DNA from: JBCBKP01 sp038521625
GTDB taxonomy: Bacteria > Planctomycetota > Phycisphaerae > Phycisphaerales > UBA1924
DNA: 64,000 nucleotides
Reading direction: 5' to 3'
Assembly: GCA_038521625.1 (NCBI GenBank)
Contig: JBCBKP010000004.1
Location: forward strand, 62,001 to 126,000
Positions 56,845-64,000 of the stretch are shown here, piece after piece. A program made the position numbers and the translations under genes. Positions within the stretch are counted from its first letter, which is position 1. Each line of letters starts with the position of its first letter. The notes under the pieces are model-generated. The model saw only the letters and a program-made list of their open reading frames with translations. It was not told the DNA's origin and searched no databases.

Positions 56845-57963
56845 ATGGGGAGCCTCGACCGACTGCACCGACTCGTCCGCACGGCCGCCTGCTTCGCGCT
56901 GGCGGCTCTGTGCGTCTCGGCACAGGCCAACACCGTCCGCGACATCACCCGGATCCGGGGCCAGGGCGAGAGCGTCCTGCAGGGCCTCGGGCTGGTCATC
57001 GGCCTGAACGGCAGCGGCGACAGCGGCACCGAGCTCGCCATGGCCCGGCCGCTCGCCGAGACGCTCCGCCGGCTCGGCAACCCCCTGCCGTCCTTCGATG
57101 AGCTCCGCAACAGCCGCTCGGTCGCACTCGTCATGGTCACCTGCACCGTGCCGCGGACCGGCGCGCGGATGGACGACACCCTCGACGTCACGGTCTCGGT
57201 ACTCAACAGCGCCACCTCGATCGACGGCGGCGAGCTGTTCATCGCCCCACTCATCGGGCCGAAGCCCGGCGACCCGGTCTTCGCCTTCGCGCAGGGCTCG
57301 GTCGTCGCCGAGCAGGCCGAGCGGCCCACCGTCGCTCGCGTGCGCGGCGGGGCGCGGATGGTGCGCGACATCCTGACGACGCCGCCCGCAGGCGGGGCGA
57401 TCGACCTCATCCTCGACCCGGTCTACGTCGGATACGCGGCGGCGACCCACGTCGCCCAGCAGATCAATGACGCCTACTTCCTGACGACAGACCCGACCTC
57501 GGAGAAGATCGCCCGCGTCCTCGACGAGCGCACGATCCGCGTGCTCGTCCCGGAGGTCGAGCTCGAAGCCCCGGCCGCGTTCATCGCGGACGTGCTCGAG
57601 ACCGACATCCTCCCGAGCCAGCTCGGCGTCCCCGCGAGCGTCGTCGCCAACACGGCGACCGGCGCGATCGTCGTCACCGGCGACGTCCGCATCAGCCCAT
57701 CGGTCATCACCCACCGCGATCTGGTGATCACGACGACCCTCCCGACGCCGGAGCCGACACCCGAGGCCCCGATCGTGGACCGCGAACGCTGGGCGACGCT
57801 CCAGACCGACGCGACCACCGGCGAGCTGGCGCGGATCGACGGCCTGCTGACCGCGTTCGAGCAGCTCGACATCCCCGCGACCGACCAGATCGCGATCCTG
57901 CGGATGCTGCACTCGGCGGGCAAGCTGCACGCGAAGCTCATCATCGACGGGGTGGAGCTGTGA
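56845..57963 (+). CDS. flgI: Flagellar P-ring protein FlgI
   Basis: This is a 372-residue periplasmic ring protein. A signal peptide (AACFALAALCVSAQA) precedes VRDITRIRGQGESVLQGLGLVIGLNGSGD, a hallmark shown here in overlapping motifs, then MVTCTVPRTGARMDDTLDV and SLFIAPL-like ELFIAPLIGPKPG. The C-terminus has IDGLLTAFEQLDIPATDQIAIL and a last helix typical of FlgI. Slightly divergent, but order and length fit. It overlaps flgJ by four bases. Confidence 0.93.
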   Translation: MGSLDRLHRLVRTAACFALAALCVSAQANTVRDITRIRGQGESVLQGLGLVIGLNGSGDSGTELAMARPLAETLRRLGNPLPSFDELRNSRSVALVMVTCTVPRTGARMDDTLDVTVSVLNSATSIDGGELFIAPLIGPKPGDPVFAFAQGSVVAEQAERPTVARVRGGARMVRDILTTPPAGGAIDLILDPVYVGYAAATHVAQQINDAYFLTTDPTSEKIARVLDERTIRVLVPEVELEAPAAFIADVLETDILPSQLGVPASVVANTATGAIVVTGDVRISPSVITHRDLVITTTLPTPEPTPEAPIVDRERWATLQTDATTGELARIDGLLTAFEQLDIPATDQIAILRMLHSAGKLHAKLIIDGVEL

Positions 57964-58382
57964 GCGGCATCGCCGGCGTCCTGGGATCGACGGCCCCCCT
58001 CGCGGCCCCCGGTCGCCTGACCGCCGCGTCGAGCAACGCGACCGAGACGTTCGAGTCGGTCCTGGGCCGTTCCAGCGAGGCGATCGGGGCCGAGTCCTCC
58101 CTCGCCGAACGCGAGCGCGTCGCGAGACAGGCGGCCGAGCAGCTCGTCGCGGTCGCCCTGGTGCAGCCGATGCTCGAGATGGCCCGCGCGGGGTACGACC
58201 CCGCCCCGCCGTTCCACCAGACCGCCGCCGACAAGCAGTTCGGCGCGATCACCGACGCGACGACCGCGCTCGACATCGTGCGCTCCGCCGACTGGGCGGT
58301 CGTCGATCGATTGGCACAGGACGTGCTCCGGAGTGCGTCGGAAGCCGCGGCCCGAGACCGGGCCGCCTCGGACGGAGTCTGA
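57960..58382 (+). CDS. flgJ: FlgJ-like rod-capping protein (no muramidase domain)
   Basis: This is a 140-residue protein. It aligns in layout with the N-terminal rod-binding half of FlgJ: RQAAEQLVAVALVQPMLEMAR followed by a segment with FHQTAADKQFGAI, a variant of the usual MLxSMR and F-x-S-x-x-D-Q motifs. The C-terminal muramidase domain of enteric FlgJ is absent, so wall opening must be done by another enzyme. The GTG start at 57960 overlaps flgI. Confidence 0.72.
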   Translation: MSGIAGVLGSTAPLAAPGRLTAASSNATETFESVLGRSSEAIGAESSLAERERVARQAAEQLVAVALVQPMLEMARAGYDPAPPFHQTAADKQFGAITDATTALDIVRSADWAVVDRLAQDVLRSASEAAARDRAASDGV

Positions 58383-58385
58383 GCG

Positions 58386-58898
58386 ATGGCACGAATCGCA
58401 CGACAGGCGGGACAGATGGCGGGCGGACCGACGGTCTCGGAGGACCTCGAGCCGCTCATCGATCGGCTCTCCGCGGAGCACGAGACGCTGCTCGGCCTGC
58501 TCAACGAGCACCGCATCGCCATCCGGACGGCCGACGGGCCCGCCCTCGACCGGCTCGCGCAGGCCGAGGCGGGCACCCTGGGCCGCATCGAGGTGCTGAA
58601 CCAGCGGCGCGTCGCGATGGCCGGCGGCGACTCGGCGACACTCGCGCAGCTCGCGCAGCTCCTGCCCGAACCGCGCAAGAGCGAGGTGCTCGCGAAGGCC
58701 GGGCAGCTCCGGGGATTGATCGAGCGCACGCGGGCCGCCCAGCGGACCGTCCAGGTCGCGAGCCAGTCCGTCATGAATCACCTCCGCGGGCTGATGGGCC
58801 AGGTCGGCCAGCGGCTGAGCCACACCGGGACCTACGGGCGCGACGGCGCGGTCCGCAGCGGCGCCGCGGTCGTCACCGGTCTGGACGTGCGGCTGTAG
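58386..58898 (+). CDS. flgN: FlgN-like chaperone
   Basis: This is a 170-residue helical protein. LEPLIDRLSAEHETLLGLLNEH fits the N-terminal helix of FlgN, the export chaperone for FlgK and FlgL, and the long helices with LRGLIERTRAAQRTVQVASQS fit the rest. It directly precedes flgK, the usual location. Sequence similarity in this family is low, so the call depends partly on context. Confidence 0.75.
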   Translation: MARIARQAGQMAGGPTVSEDLEPLIDRLSAEHETLLGLLNEHRIAIRTADGPALDRLAQAEAGTLGRIEVLNQRRVAMAGGDSATLAQLAQLLPEPRKSEVLAKAGQLRGLIERTRAAQRTVQVASQSVMNHLRGLMGQVGQRLSHTGTYGRDGAVRSGAAVVTGLDVRL

Positions 58899-58910
58899 CC
58901 GGGAGATCCC

Positions 58911-60644
58911 ATGGGCCTGACCACCGCGATCAACATCGGACGATCCGGGCTGCTGACGAGCCAGATCGGCATCCAGACCGTCGGCAACAACCTGGCCAAC
59001 GCCGCGACGCCCGGCTACAGCCGCCAGACGACGCTGCTCGAGCCCGCGCGCGACCAGAACGGCGGCGCGTTCACGGTCGGTCGAGGCGTGCAGGTCGACG
59101 GGATCCGCCGCCAGGTCGACGAGGCGATCCAGGCTCGCCTCCGCGCAAGCCTGGGCGACGAGGCCGCCGCCTCCGAGCGCTTCAACGCCCTGAGCCAGCT
59201 CGAGACCGTCCTCGGCGAGCTGACCGAGTTCGACCTCTCCAGCGAGCTCAACACGTTCTTCAACAGCTGGTCGGACGCGGCCAACCTGCAGCAGTCGCAG
59301 TCGGTGATCGTGGGCGCGGGCGTGACGCTCGCCGAGTACATGCGGGGGCTGCGCGCCGATCTCGACACGCTGCGGGGCCAGATCGAGCTCCAGATCGACC
59401 GGTCCGTCACGCAGGCCGACCAGCTGCTCAGTGAGGTCGCCTCGATCAACGCCTCGATCGCCGGGAGCGAGCTCGCGGGCGCCGACGCGAACGCCCTCCG
59501 CGACCGGCGCGACGTCATCCTCAACGAGCTCGCCGCGTTCCTGGACATCTCCGTCGTCGAGGACCCGCGCAGCGGCGCCGCCGACGTGTTCGTCGGCTCG
59601 GTCCCCGTCGTCATCAGCGCCGAGTCGCGCGGGCTGCAGATCACCCGCGAGAGCGACGGCAGCGAGACGACCGCGCGCATCGAACTCAAGAAGGACGGCA
59701 CGCCGCTCCCGCTCGCCTCGGGCAGCATCGGCGGCCTTCTCGAGGCGCGCGACAGCGGCATCGACGAGGTCCGCGGCACGATCGACACCCTCGCGAGCCA
59801 GCTCATCTTCGAGGTCAACCGCCTGCACGCGACCGGCTCGAACCTCGAGCCGCACTCGCTGATGGTCTCCGAGCGCATCATCCCGACCTCCGACCGGTCG
59901 GTCGCGCTCAACAGCACGAGCAACGGGACCTTCAGCTCGCTCCCGTTCTCGGCGAACAACGGCGGGTTCTTCGTCGAGGTCACCAACGCCTCGGGCCAGA
60001 CCACCCGGACACGGATCGACGTCGATCTCGACAACATCACCAGCTCGGGCGTGGCCGGCCCGACCGACGACACGTCGCCCGAGGACATCGTCAACGCGCT
60101 CAACGCCGTCGCCGGCGTCAACGCCAGCTTCGACGCCAACGGCCGCGTCCGGGTCGAGTCCGACCCGGGCTTCACCTTCGCGTTCTCCGAGGACACCTCG
60201 GGCGCGCTCGCCGTGCTCGGGCTCGGCGGCTTCTTCTCCGGCCGCGACGGGCGCGACATCGCGGTCAACGCCGACATCCAGGCCGACCCGTCCGGCGTGA
60301 ACCTTGGCGGGCAGACCGCGGACGGATTCACCGAGAACGCCACCGCGCTCGGGATCGTCGCGCTCGGCGACGAGCCGGTCGACTCGCTCGGCGGCGTGTC
60401 GTTCCGTGACTTCTGGCAGAACCGCGTGCAGTCGGTCGCGGTCGCGTCGAGCTCCGCGTCGACCGCGGCCCAGGCCGGCACGATCGTCCGCGAGAGCGTC
60501 GAGGCCCAGCGGGCCTCGGTCAGCGGCGTGAGCACCGACGAGGAATCGATCAACCTGATCACGTTCCAGCGGCAGTTCCAGGGCGCGGCGCGGGTCATCT
60601 CCGCCGCCGACGAGCTGCTGCAGACTCTGATCAACATCGTGTAA
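58911..60644 (+). CDS. flgK: Flagellar hook-associated protein 1 FlgK
   Basis: This is a 577-residue junction protein. The N-terminus has INIGRSGLLTSQIGIQTVGNNLANAATPGYSRQ, seen here in overlapping parts, and RASLGDEAAASERFNALSQLE. The C-terminal rod-like helix has EEESINLITFQRQFQGAAR with AADELLQTLINIV. Size is normal. GGGAG lies before the ATG. flgL follows after 12 bases. Confidence 0.95.
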   Translation: MGLTTAINIGRSGLLTSQIGIQTVGNNLANAATPGYSRQTTLLEPARDQNGGAFTVGRGVQVDGIRRQVDEAIQARLRASLGDEAAASERFNALSQLETVLGELTEFDLSSELNTFFNSWSDAANLQQSQSVIVGAGVTLAEYMRGLRADLDTLRGQIELQIDRSVTQADQLLSEVASINASIAGSELAGADANALRDRRDVILNELAAFLDISVVEDPRSGAADVFVGSVPVVISAESRGLQITRESDGSETTARIELKKDGTPLPLASGSIGGLLEARDSGIDEVRGTIDTLASQLIFEVNRLHATGSNLEPHSLMVSERIIPTSDRSVALNSTSNGTFSSLPFSANNGGFFVEVTNASGQTTRTRIDVDLDNITSSGVAGPTDDTSPEDIVNALNAVAGVNASFDANGRVRVESDPGFTFAFSEDTSGALAVLGLGGFFSGRDGRDIAVNADIQADPSGVNLGGQTADGFTENATALGIVALGDEPVDSLGGVSFRDFWQNRVQSVAVASSSASTAAQAGTIVRESVEAQRASVSGVSTDEESINLITFQRQFQGAARVISAADELLQTLINIV

Positions 60645-60656
60645 AGGACGCGACCA

Positions 60657-62714
60657 ATGGGCGGCTTCGCTCCGATCAACCGGGTCCCCAACCTCCTCTT
60701 CAATCAGTCGCTGCTGTCCGGCATCAACCGCACCAACGCGGAGCTTTTCCGCGTCAGCCAACAGCTCGCGACCGGCCAGGACCTGCTCCGACCCTCGGAC
60801 GACTCCGCCCGGGCCTCGCTCGTCTCCGAGATCGACTCGCGCATCGAGCGCGGCAACCAGCGACTGCGAAACCTCGACCTCGCCAGCTCCTCGCTCGCCA
60901 CCGCCGACGCCGCGCTCTCCGAGGTCGCCGACCTGCTCCGCAGCGCCCACTCGCTCGCCCTCGAGCAGGCCGGCGTGACCTCCAACGCCAGCGAACGCCA
61001 GCAGCAGGCCACCGTCGTCCAATCGCTGCTCGACGGCCTCCTGCGGGCCGCGAACCGCGAGTCGGTCGTCGGCTCGGTCTTCGGCGGGACCACGCCGGGC
61101 CAGCCGCCGGTCGTCCAGTTCGGCGACAACTACCAGTTCGTCGGCGGCACCGGGTCGCTCACGACAGACACCTCGAACGTCGGCGGCCTGCCCGTCACGA
61201 TCGCTGCCTCCAACGTCGTCGCCGGCACGTCCGGGCGCGTCCAGGGCTCGGTCGACCTGCAGCCGCAGCTCACCGCCGACACGCGCATCGTTGACCTGCG
61301 CGGCGCGACGGGCGGCGGCGTCACGCTCGGACGCCTGCAGATCCAGGTCGGCACCGGCGTGCCCTTCGACGTCGACCTGACCGGCTCCGACACCGTCGGC
61401 GACGTGATCGACAAGCTGACCTTCGAGATCCGCCAGTACGAGATCGCCAACAGCGTCACCGTCCTCGGACCCGGCGGGATCTCGTTCTCCGGGACCAACC
61501 TGACCGTCGATGCGCCGAACGCCGGGGCCGAGGTCCGTTTCCTCGATATCCAGGGAAGCTCGACCGCCCGCGACCTCGGCCTGCGGTTCGTCCCCGCCGC
61601 CGATTTCGACGCCGTCACCCAGAACGGCGACGCCGTCAACCCGCGCCTCACCGCAGCGACACCGATCAGCGCGCTCGCCGCGCTGACCACCCCGCTCGAT
61701 TCGATCCGCCTGGGCCTCAACGCCCAGAGCTTCGACATCGACCTCTCGACCGCCACGACCATCGGCGACGTCGCCGTCGCGATCGAGGGCGCCGCCGAGG
61801 GGCTCCGCGTCGAGATCGACTCCGACACCAACGGCATCAACGTGTTCAACGAGCTCAGCGGCACCGCGCAGCGTGCCCTGACCATCACCGACGTGCCCTC
61901 CACGAACAACTCCGCGACGGCGCTGGGCATCCGGTCGCTGAACACGGCGACCCAGATCTCGGACTTCAACTTCGGCGACGGGGTGACCGTGCTGAGCGGC
62001 AACCCCGACCCCACCTTCAACGTCGACTTCGAGATCGTGCTGCCCCCGGTCGACACCGCGCCGCCCGGCACGCCCTCGACGACCATCCCGATCGACCTGA
62101 GCCCAGCCGACATGGCGACCGTCGGCACGCTGCTCGCCGCGGTCAACACGCAGATCGACGCCGCTCTCACGACGGCCGGCCGGCCCACCACCGACCTGAC
62201 CGCGGGCCTCGCCACCGGAACCAGCGGGCTCGCGCTGATCCAGGACGCGACGATCACGACGCCCTCGTCGGTCGACCGGCGGAACAACAGCACCGCCGCG
62301 GATCAGCTCGGCTTCCTGAACTCGACCTTCGACTCGACCTCCAACTCGCTCATCGCAGAGGACCGCTCCGCGGTCCGTGTTGACAGTGTCTTCACCCACC
62401 TGCTCGATCTCAAAGAGGCGCTGGAGACCAACGACACGCTTGGCATCGAGGTTGCGGCACGGCGTCTCGAGGTCGCGATCGACGACGTGACCGAGCAGCG
62501 CGCGGTGATCGGCGGATTCGACCGCCGCGCACAGAACGAGATCCGGCGCGCGGAGGACAACGCCGTGGTGGACGCGGAAGTCAGGAGCCAGATCGCCGAC
62601 CTCGATTTCGCCGAGGCGGCGGCCCGCTTCAGCCAGCTCCAGACCCAGCTCGAGGCCGGGCTGAGGGTCACCAGCCTCGGCTCCTCGCTGAGCCTGCTGG
62701 ACTTCCTGGGCTAG
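60657..62714 (+). CDS. flgL: Flagellar hook-associated protein 3 FlgL (enlarged)
   Basis: This is a 685-residue FlgL-type protein. The N-terminal flagellin-like part has NQSLLSGINRTNAELFRVSQ and QLATGQDLLRPSDDSARASL. The C-terminal coil has DLDFAEAAARFSQLQTQLEAG and SLSLLDFLG. The central part of about 440 residues is beta-rich with repeated flagellin-hook-type segments (VDLTGSDTVGDVIDKL; DIDLSTATTIGDVAVAIEG). Standard FlgL is about 300 residues, so this protein carries a large surface domain. AAGGA precedes the ATG. Confidence 0.9.
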   Translation: MGGFAPINRVPNLLFNQSLLSGINRTNAELFRVSQQLATGQDLLRPSDDSARASLVSEIDSRIERGNQRLRNLDLASSSLATADAALSEVADLLRSAHSLALEQAGVTSNASERQQQATVVQSLLDGLLRAANRESVVGSVFGGTTPGQPPVVQFGDNYQFVGGTGSLTTDTSNVGGLPVTIAASNVVAGTSGRVQGSVDLQPQLTADTRIVDLRGATGGGVTLGRLQIQVGTGVPFDVDLTGSDTVGDVIDKLTFEIRQYEIANSVTVLGPGGISFSGTNLTVDAPNAGAEVRFLDIQGSSTARDLGLRFVPAADFDAVTQNGDAVNPRLTAATPISALAALTTPLDSIRLGLNAQSFDIDLSTATTIGDVAVAIEGAAEGLRVEIDSDTNGINVFNELSGTAQRALTITDVPSTNNSATALGIRSLNTATQISDFNFGDGVTVLSGNPDPTFNVDFEIVLPPVDTAPPGTPSTTIPIDLSPADMATVGTLLAAVNTQIDAALTTAGRPTTDLTAGLATGTSGLALIQDATITTPSSVDRRNNSTAADQLGFLNSTFDSTSNSLIAEDRSAVRVDSVFTHLLDLKEALETNDTLGIEVAARRLEVAIDDVTEQRAVIGGFDRRAQNEIRRAEDNAVVDAEVRSQIADLDFAEAAARFSQLQTQLEAGLRVTSLGSSLSLLDFLG

Positions 62715-62880
62715 GCCCTGGAGCCGGCGTGTCGCACGGGCGCGAGAGCGCACGGGCGGGATTGGAAATCGGTGTCGTGCGGCCAGACCGAGGCGGCGAC
62801 AAGCGGACTTTCTCGGGTCCCCGGAGGGAACCCGGACGCGGCCGATGTGGACAGGTTCGGTCAAGACTTGGAGCGCACAG

Positions 62881-63330
62881 ATGGACGTGCGGACGACCCG
62901 ATTCGGGGTGATCGAGATCGCGGAGGACCGCGTGATCACCTTCCCGCGTGGCGTGCTCGGATTCCCCGAGCAGACGCGGTTCTGTCTCCTGCAGCCCGGC
63001 GAAGACGGCTGCTTCTTCTGGCTGCAGAGCCTCGACAAGCCGGACCTCGCATTCGTGGTGACCGACCCGACCCTCTTCGTCCCCGATTACACCGTGCCGG
63101 TGCGCGAGGAACAGCTCGCCGAGCTCGGGCTCGAACGGGAACAGGACGGGCAGGTCTTCGTCATCGTGAACAAGGTCGACGACCAGCTCACCGGCAACCT
63201 GCAGGGACCCCTGGTCATCAACACCGTTTCGCGGACGGGCGAGCAGCTGGTGCTCGCCGACAAGCGCTGGAACACGAGGCACAAGCTCGTCGGGGTTGGC
63301 GCGAGCGAGAAGCAGGCGGCGACCGCCTGA
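62881..63330 (+). CDS. fliW: Flagellar assembly factor FliW
   Basis: This is a 149-residue regulator that binds flagellin and CsrA. The family pattern is clear: VRTTRFGVIEIAEDRVITFPRG, GVLGFPEQTRFCLLQ, FFWLQSLDKPDLAFVV, and a VIVNKVDDQLTGNLQGPLV stretch. An in-frame ATG at 62845 exists but the start at 62881 matches the family N-terminus. It precedes csrA and flagellin. Confidence 0.93.
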   Translation: MDVRTTRFGVIEIAEDRVITFPRGVLGFPEQTRFCLLQPGEDGCFFWLQSLDKPDLAFVVTDPTLFVPDYTVPVREEQLAELGLEREQDGQVFVIVNKVDDQLTGNLQGPLVINTVSRTGEQLVLADKRWNTRHKLVGVGASEKQAATA

Positions 63331-63483
63331 CCGAACGCGACGCCGCTCTCTCCAGCAAACCAACGTCGGGCCGACCGACGCCGGCGACCGCCGCGCGTCC
63401 CCTGCGCCCGTCCACGACGACCGAACACCCGGCGACGCGGGAGTACCCGCCCCGTGTCCGCCGCGACCCGAAGGAGCGAACCC

Positions 63484-63834
63484 ATGCTGGTGCTCTCCAG
63501 GCAGCGGGATGAGACGATCATGATCGGCGATGACATCGAGATCACGGTCGTTGACGTTCGGGGCGAGAAGGTTCGCCTCGGCATCTCCGCGCCGCACCGC
63601 ATCGCCGTACACCGCAAGGAGGTGTACGACGCGATCACCAACGAAAACGCGCAGGCCGCGCAGCTCCCAGGAGGCGAGCTGCTCGAGCTGAGCGCCACGA
63701 TCCGGCCAGGCCCGGCACGACAACGCCTGGCAAGCAAGGCCAACGCACTCGCCGCCAAGCCGGCACCTCCCCCGGAACCGGAGGAGGCCGATGGCATCAC
63801 CGTTGCGGTCGTCCCCATGCGACGCACCGCGTAA
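63484..63834 (+). CDS. csrA: Carbon storage regulator CsrA with C-terminal tail
   Basis: This is a 116-residue RNA-binding translational regulator. MLVLSRQRDETIMIGDDIEI, VRGEKVRLGISAPHRIAVHRKEVY and the following helix are standard CsrA; the RNA-binding Arg/Leu edges are intact. The usual protein is 60-75 residues, so about 45 residues of Pro/Ala/Glu-rich tail are extra. With FliW upstream and flagellin downstream, it probably represses flagellin translation until FliW is freed. Confidence 0.95.
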   Translation: MLVLSRQRDETIMIGDDIEITVVDVRGEKVRLGISAPHRIAVHRKEVYDAITNENAQAAQLPGGELLELSATIRPGPARQRLASKANALAAKPAPPPEPEEADGITVAVVPMRRTA

Positions 63835-63878
63835 GCAGACGCACCGTTCCCGATGACCCCCCGCGCCACGTGGCCGGC

Positions 63879-63896
63879 GGCTGGAAGACCCAAGCC
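63879..63896 (+). promoter_or_regulatory. Candidate CsrA-binding hairpin in flagellin leader
   Basis: A short hairpin (63879-63882 with 63893-63896) exposes GGA at 63883-63885 in its loop, the classic presentation for CsrA. Confidence 0.45.
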
Positions 63897-63924
63897 ACTC
63901 GGGCGCAGCAACTTAGCCTCAATC

Positions 63925-63932
63925 ACGGAGGA
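63925..63932 (+). promoter_or_regulatory. Flagellin ribosome-binding site / CsrA target
   Basis: ACGGAGGA contains two overlapping GGA cores and the Shine-Dalgarno GGAGG, six bases from the ATG. CsrA binding here would block translation. Confidence 0.5.
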
Positions 63933-63937
63933 TTGTC

Positions 63938-64000
63938 ATGGCTAGGATCAACTCGAACGTCCCGGCGCTCGTCGCCAGGTTCAATCTGGGCCGCTCCAAC
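63938..64000 (+). CDS. Flagellin, N-terminal fragment
   Basis: The window ends 21 codons into a gene reading MARINSNVPALVARFNLGRS, the conserved flagellin N-terminus (NTNVxALxAxxNL). GGAGG lies before the ATG. Only the start is present because of the window edge; the gene itself is presumably complete beyond it. Filament subunit, target of FliW-CsrA control. Confidence 0.88.
   Translation, partial: MARINSNVPALVARFNLGRSN

Noticed and set aside
58314..58328. TGGCAC-N5-GTGC sigma-54-like site inside flgJ
   Set aside because: The -12 element is poor, it lies within coding sequence, and no gene start needs it.
57474..63038. A 1854-codon open frame on the minus strand
   Set aside because: It is antisense to clear flagellar genes and has the low-complexity Arg/Asp/Gly-rich composition expected from the reverse of GC-rich codons; no family motif is visible.
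1..64000. Search for tRNA, rRNA, insertion sequences and attachment sites
   Set aside because: Gaps between genes are short and show no cloverleaf, rRNA core sequence, transposase motif or terminal inverted repeats that I could recognise by eye.

Overview
The window is very GC-rich, has densely packed genes and carries no rRNA, tRNA, CRISPR array or insertion sequence that I can find. It looks like the chromosome of a flagellated planctomycete, probably of the Phycisphaerae/Phycisphaerales. The reasons are: two membrane proteins with a CxxCGYDL...CPECG zinc ribbon, a tag I associate with that group; a Ser/Thr kinase fused to TPRs; a membrane kinase paired with a sigma factor; several von Willebrand A proteins; a complete mreBCD set; and a FliW-CsrA-flagellin module. 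The taxonomy is an inference from protein style, not from a marker gene.

Layout. 1-5.9 kb: a DUF1844 protein (-), a SurA/parvulin-like lipoprotein and a YraN-family protein (+), a sensor histidine kinase (-), miaB (+). 5.9-12.6 kb: a three-gene minus-strand operon of a Pro-Gly-Glu-Gln-rich membrane protein and two VWA proteins. 12.6-17 kb: trpD (+), then a sigma factor followed by a membrane Ser/Thr kinase (-). 17.3-21.2 kb: a coiled-coil protein and mreB-mreC-mreD. 21.3-28.9 kb: a GlmU-like protein, polA, a zinc-ribbon membrane protein, an amidohydrolase and prmC. 28.9-31.5 kb: a YdeI-like protein and a three-gene DUF2589 cassette of unknown function. 32-37.7 kb: a PAS-GAF-receiver protein divergent from a three-gene Gld-like ABC exporter operon. 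37.6-43.1 kb: a five-gene minus-strand operon (small membrane protein, large secreted repeat-type protein, flippase-like protein, DUF444 protein, zinc-ribbon protein). 43.2-52.4 kb: rho, coaE, a kinase-TPR protein, pgi, a membrane coiled-coil protein, a phosphatase-like lipoprotein, an SDR and a FmdB-like protein. 52.8-64 kb: the flagellar cluster flgF-flgG-flgA-flgH-lipoprotein-flgI-flgJ-flgN-flgK-flgL, then fliW, csrA and the start of a flagellin gene.

How it works together. The flagellar genes run in assembly order: distal rod (FlgF, FlgG), P- and L-ring export and formation (FlgA, FlgH, FlgI, FlgJ), the junction chaperone FlgN, the hook-filament junction (FlgK, FlgL), then post-transcriptional control of flagellin (FliW, CsrA). 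Sigma-54-type promoter sequences precede flgF and flgG, and a weaker one precedes flgI. MreBCD and the GlmU-like enzyme belong to cell-wall and shape functions.

Two patterns seem most worth following. First, many stand-alone genes have a TANNNT -10 element exactly six bases before the start codon and no ribosome-binding site. This implies widespread leaderless transcripts, while flagellar and operon genes use ordinary GGAG-type sites. Second, the DUF2589 cassette (29570-31544) is a compact operon of undescribed function with a strong stem-loop after its first gene. All functional statements rest on reading motifs and recalled family features; no database search was run.
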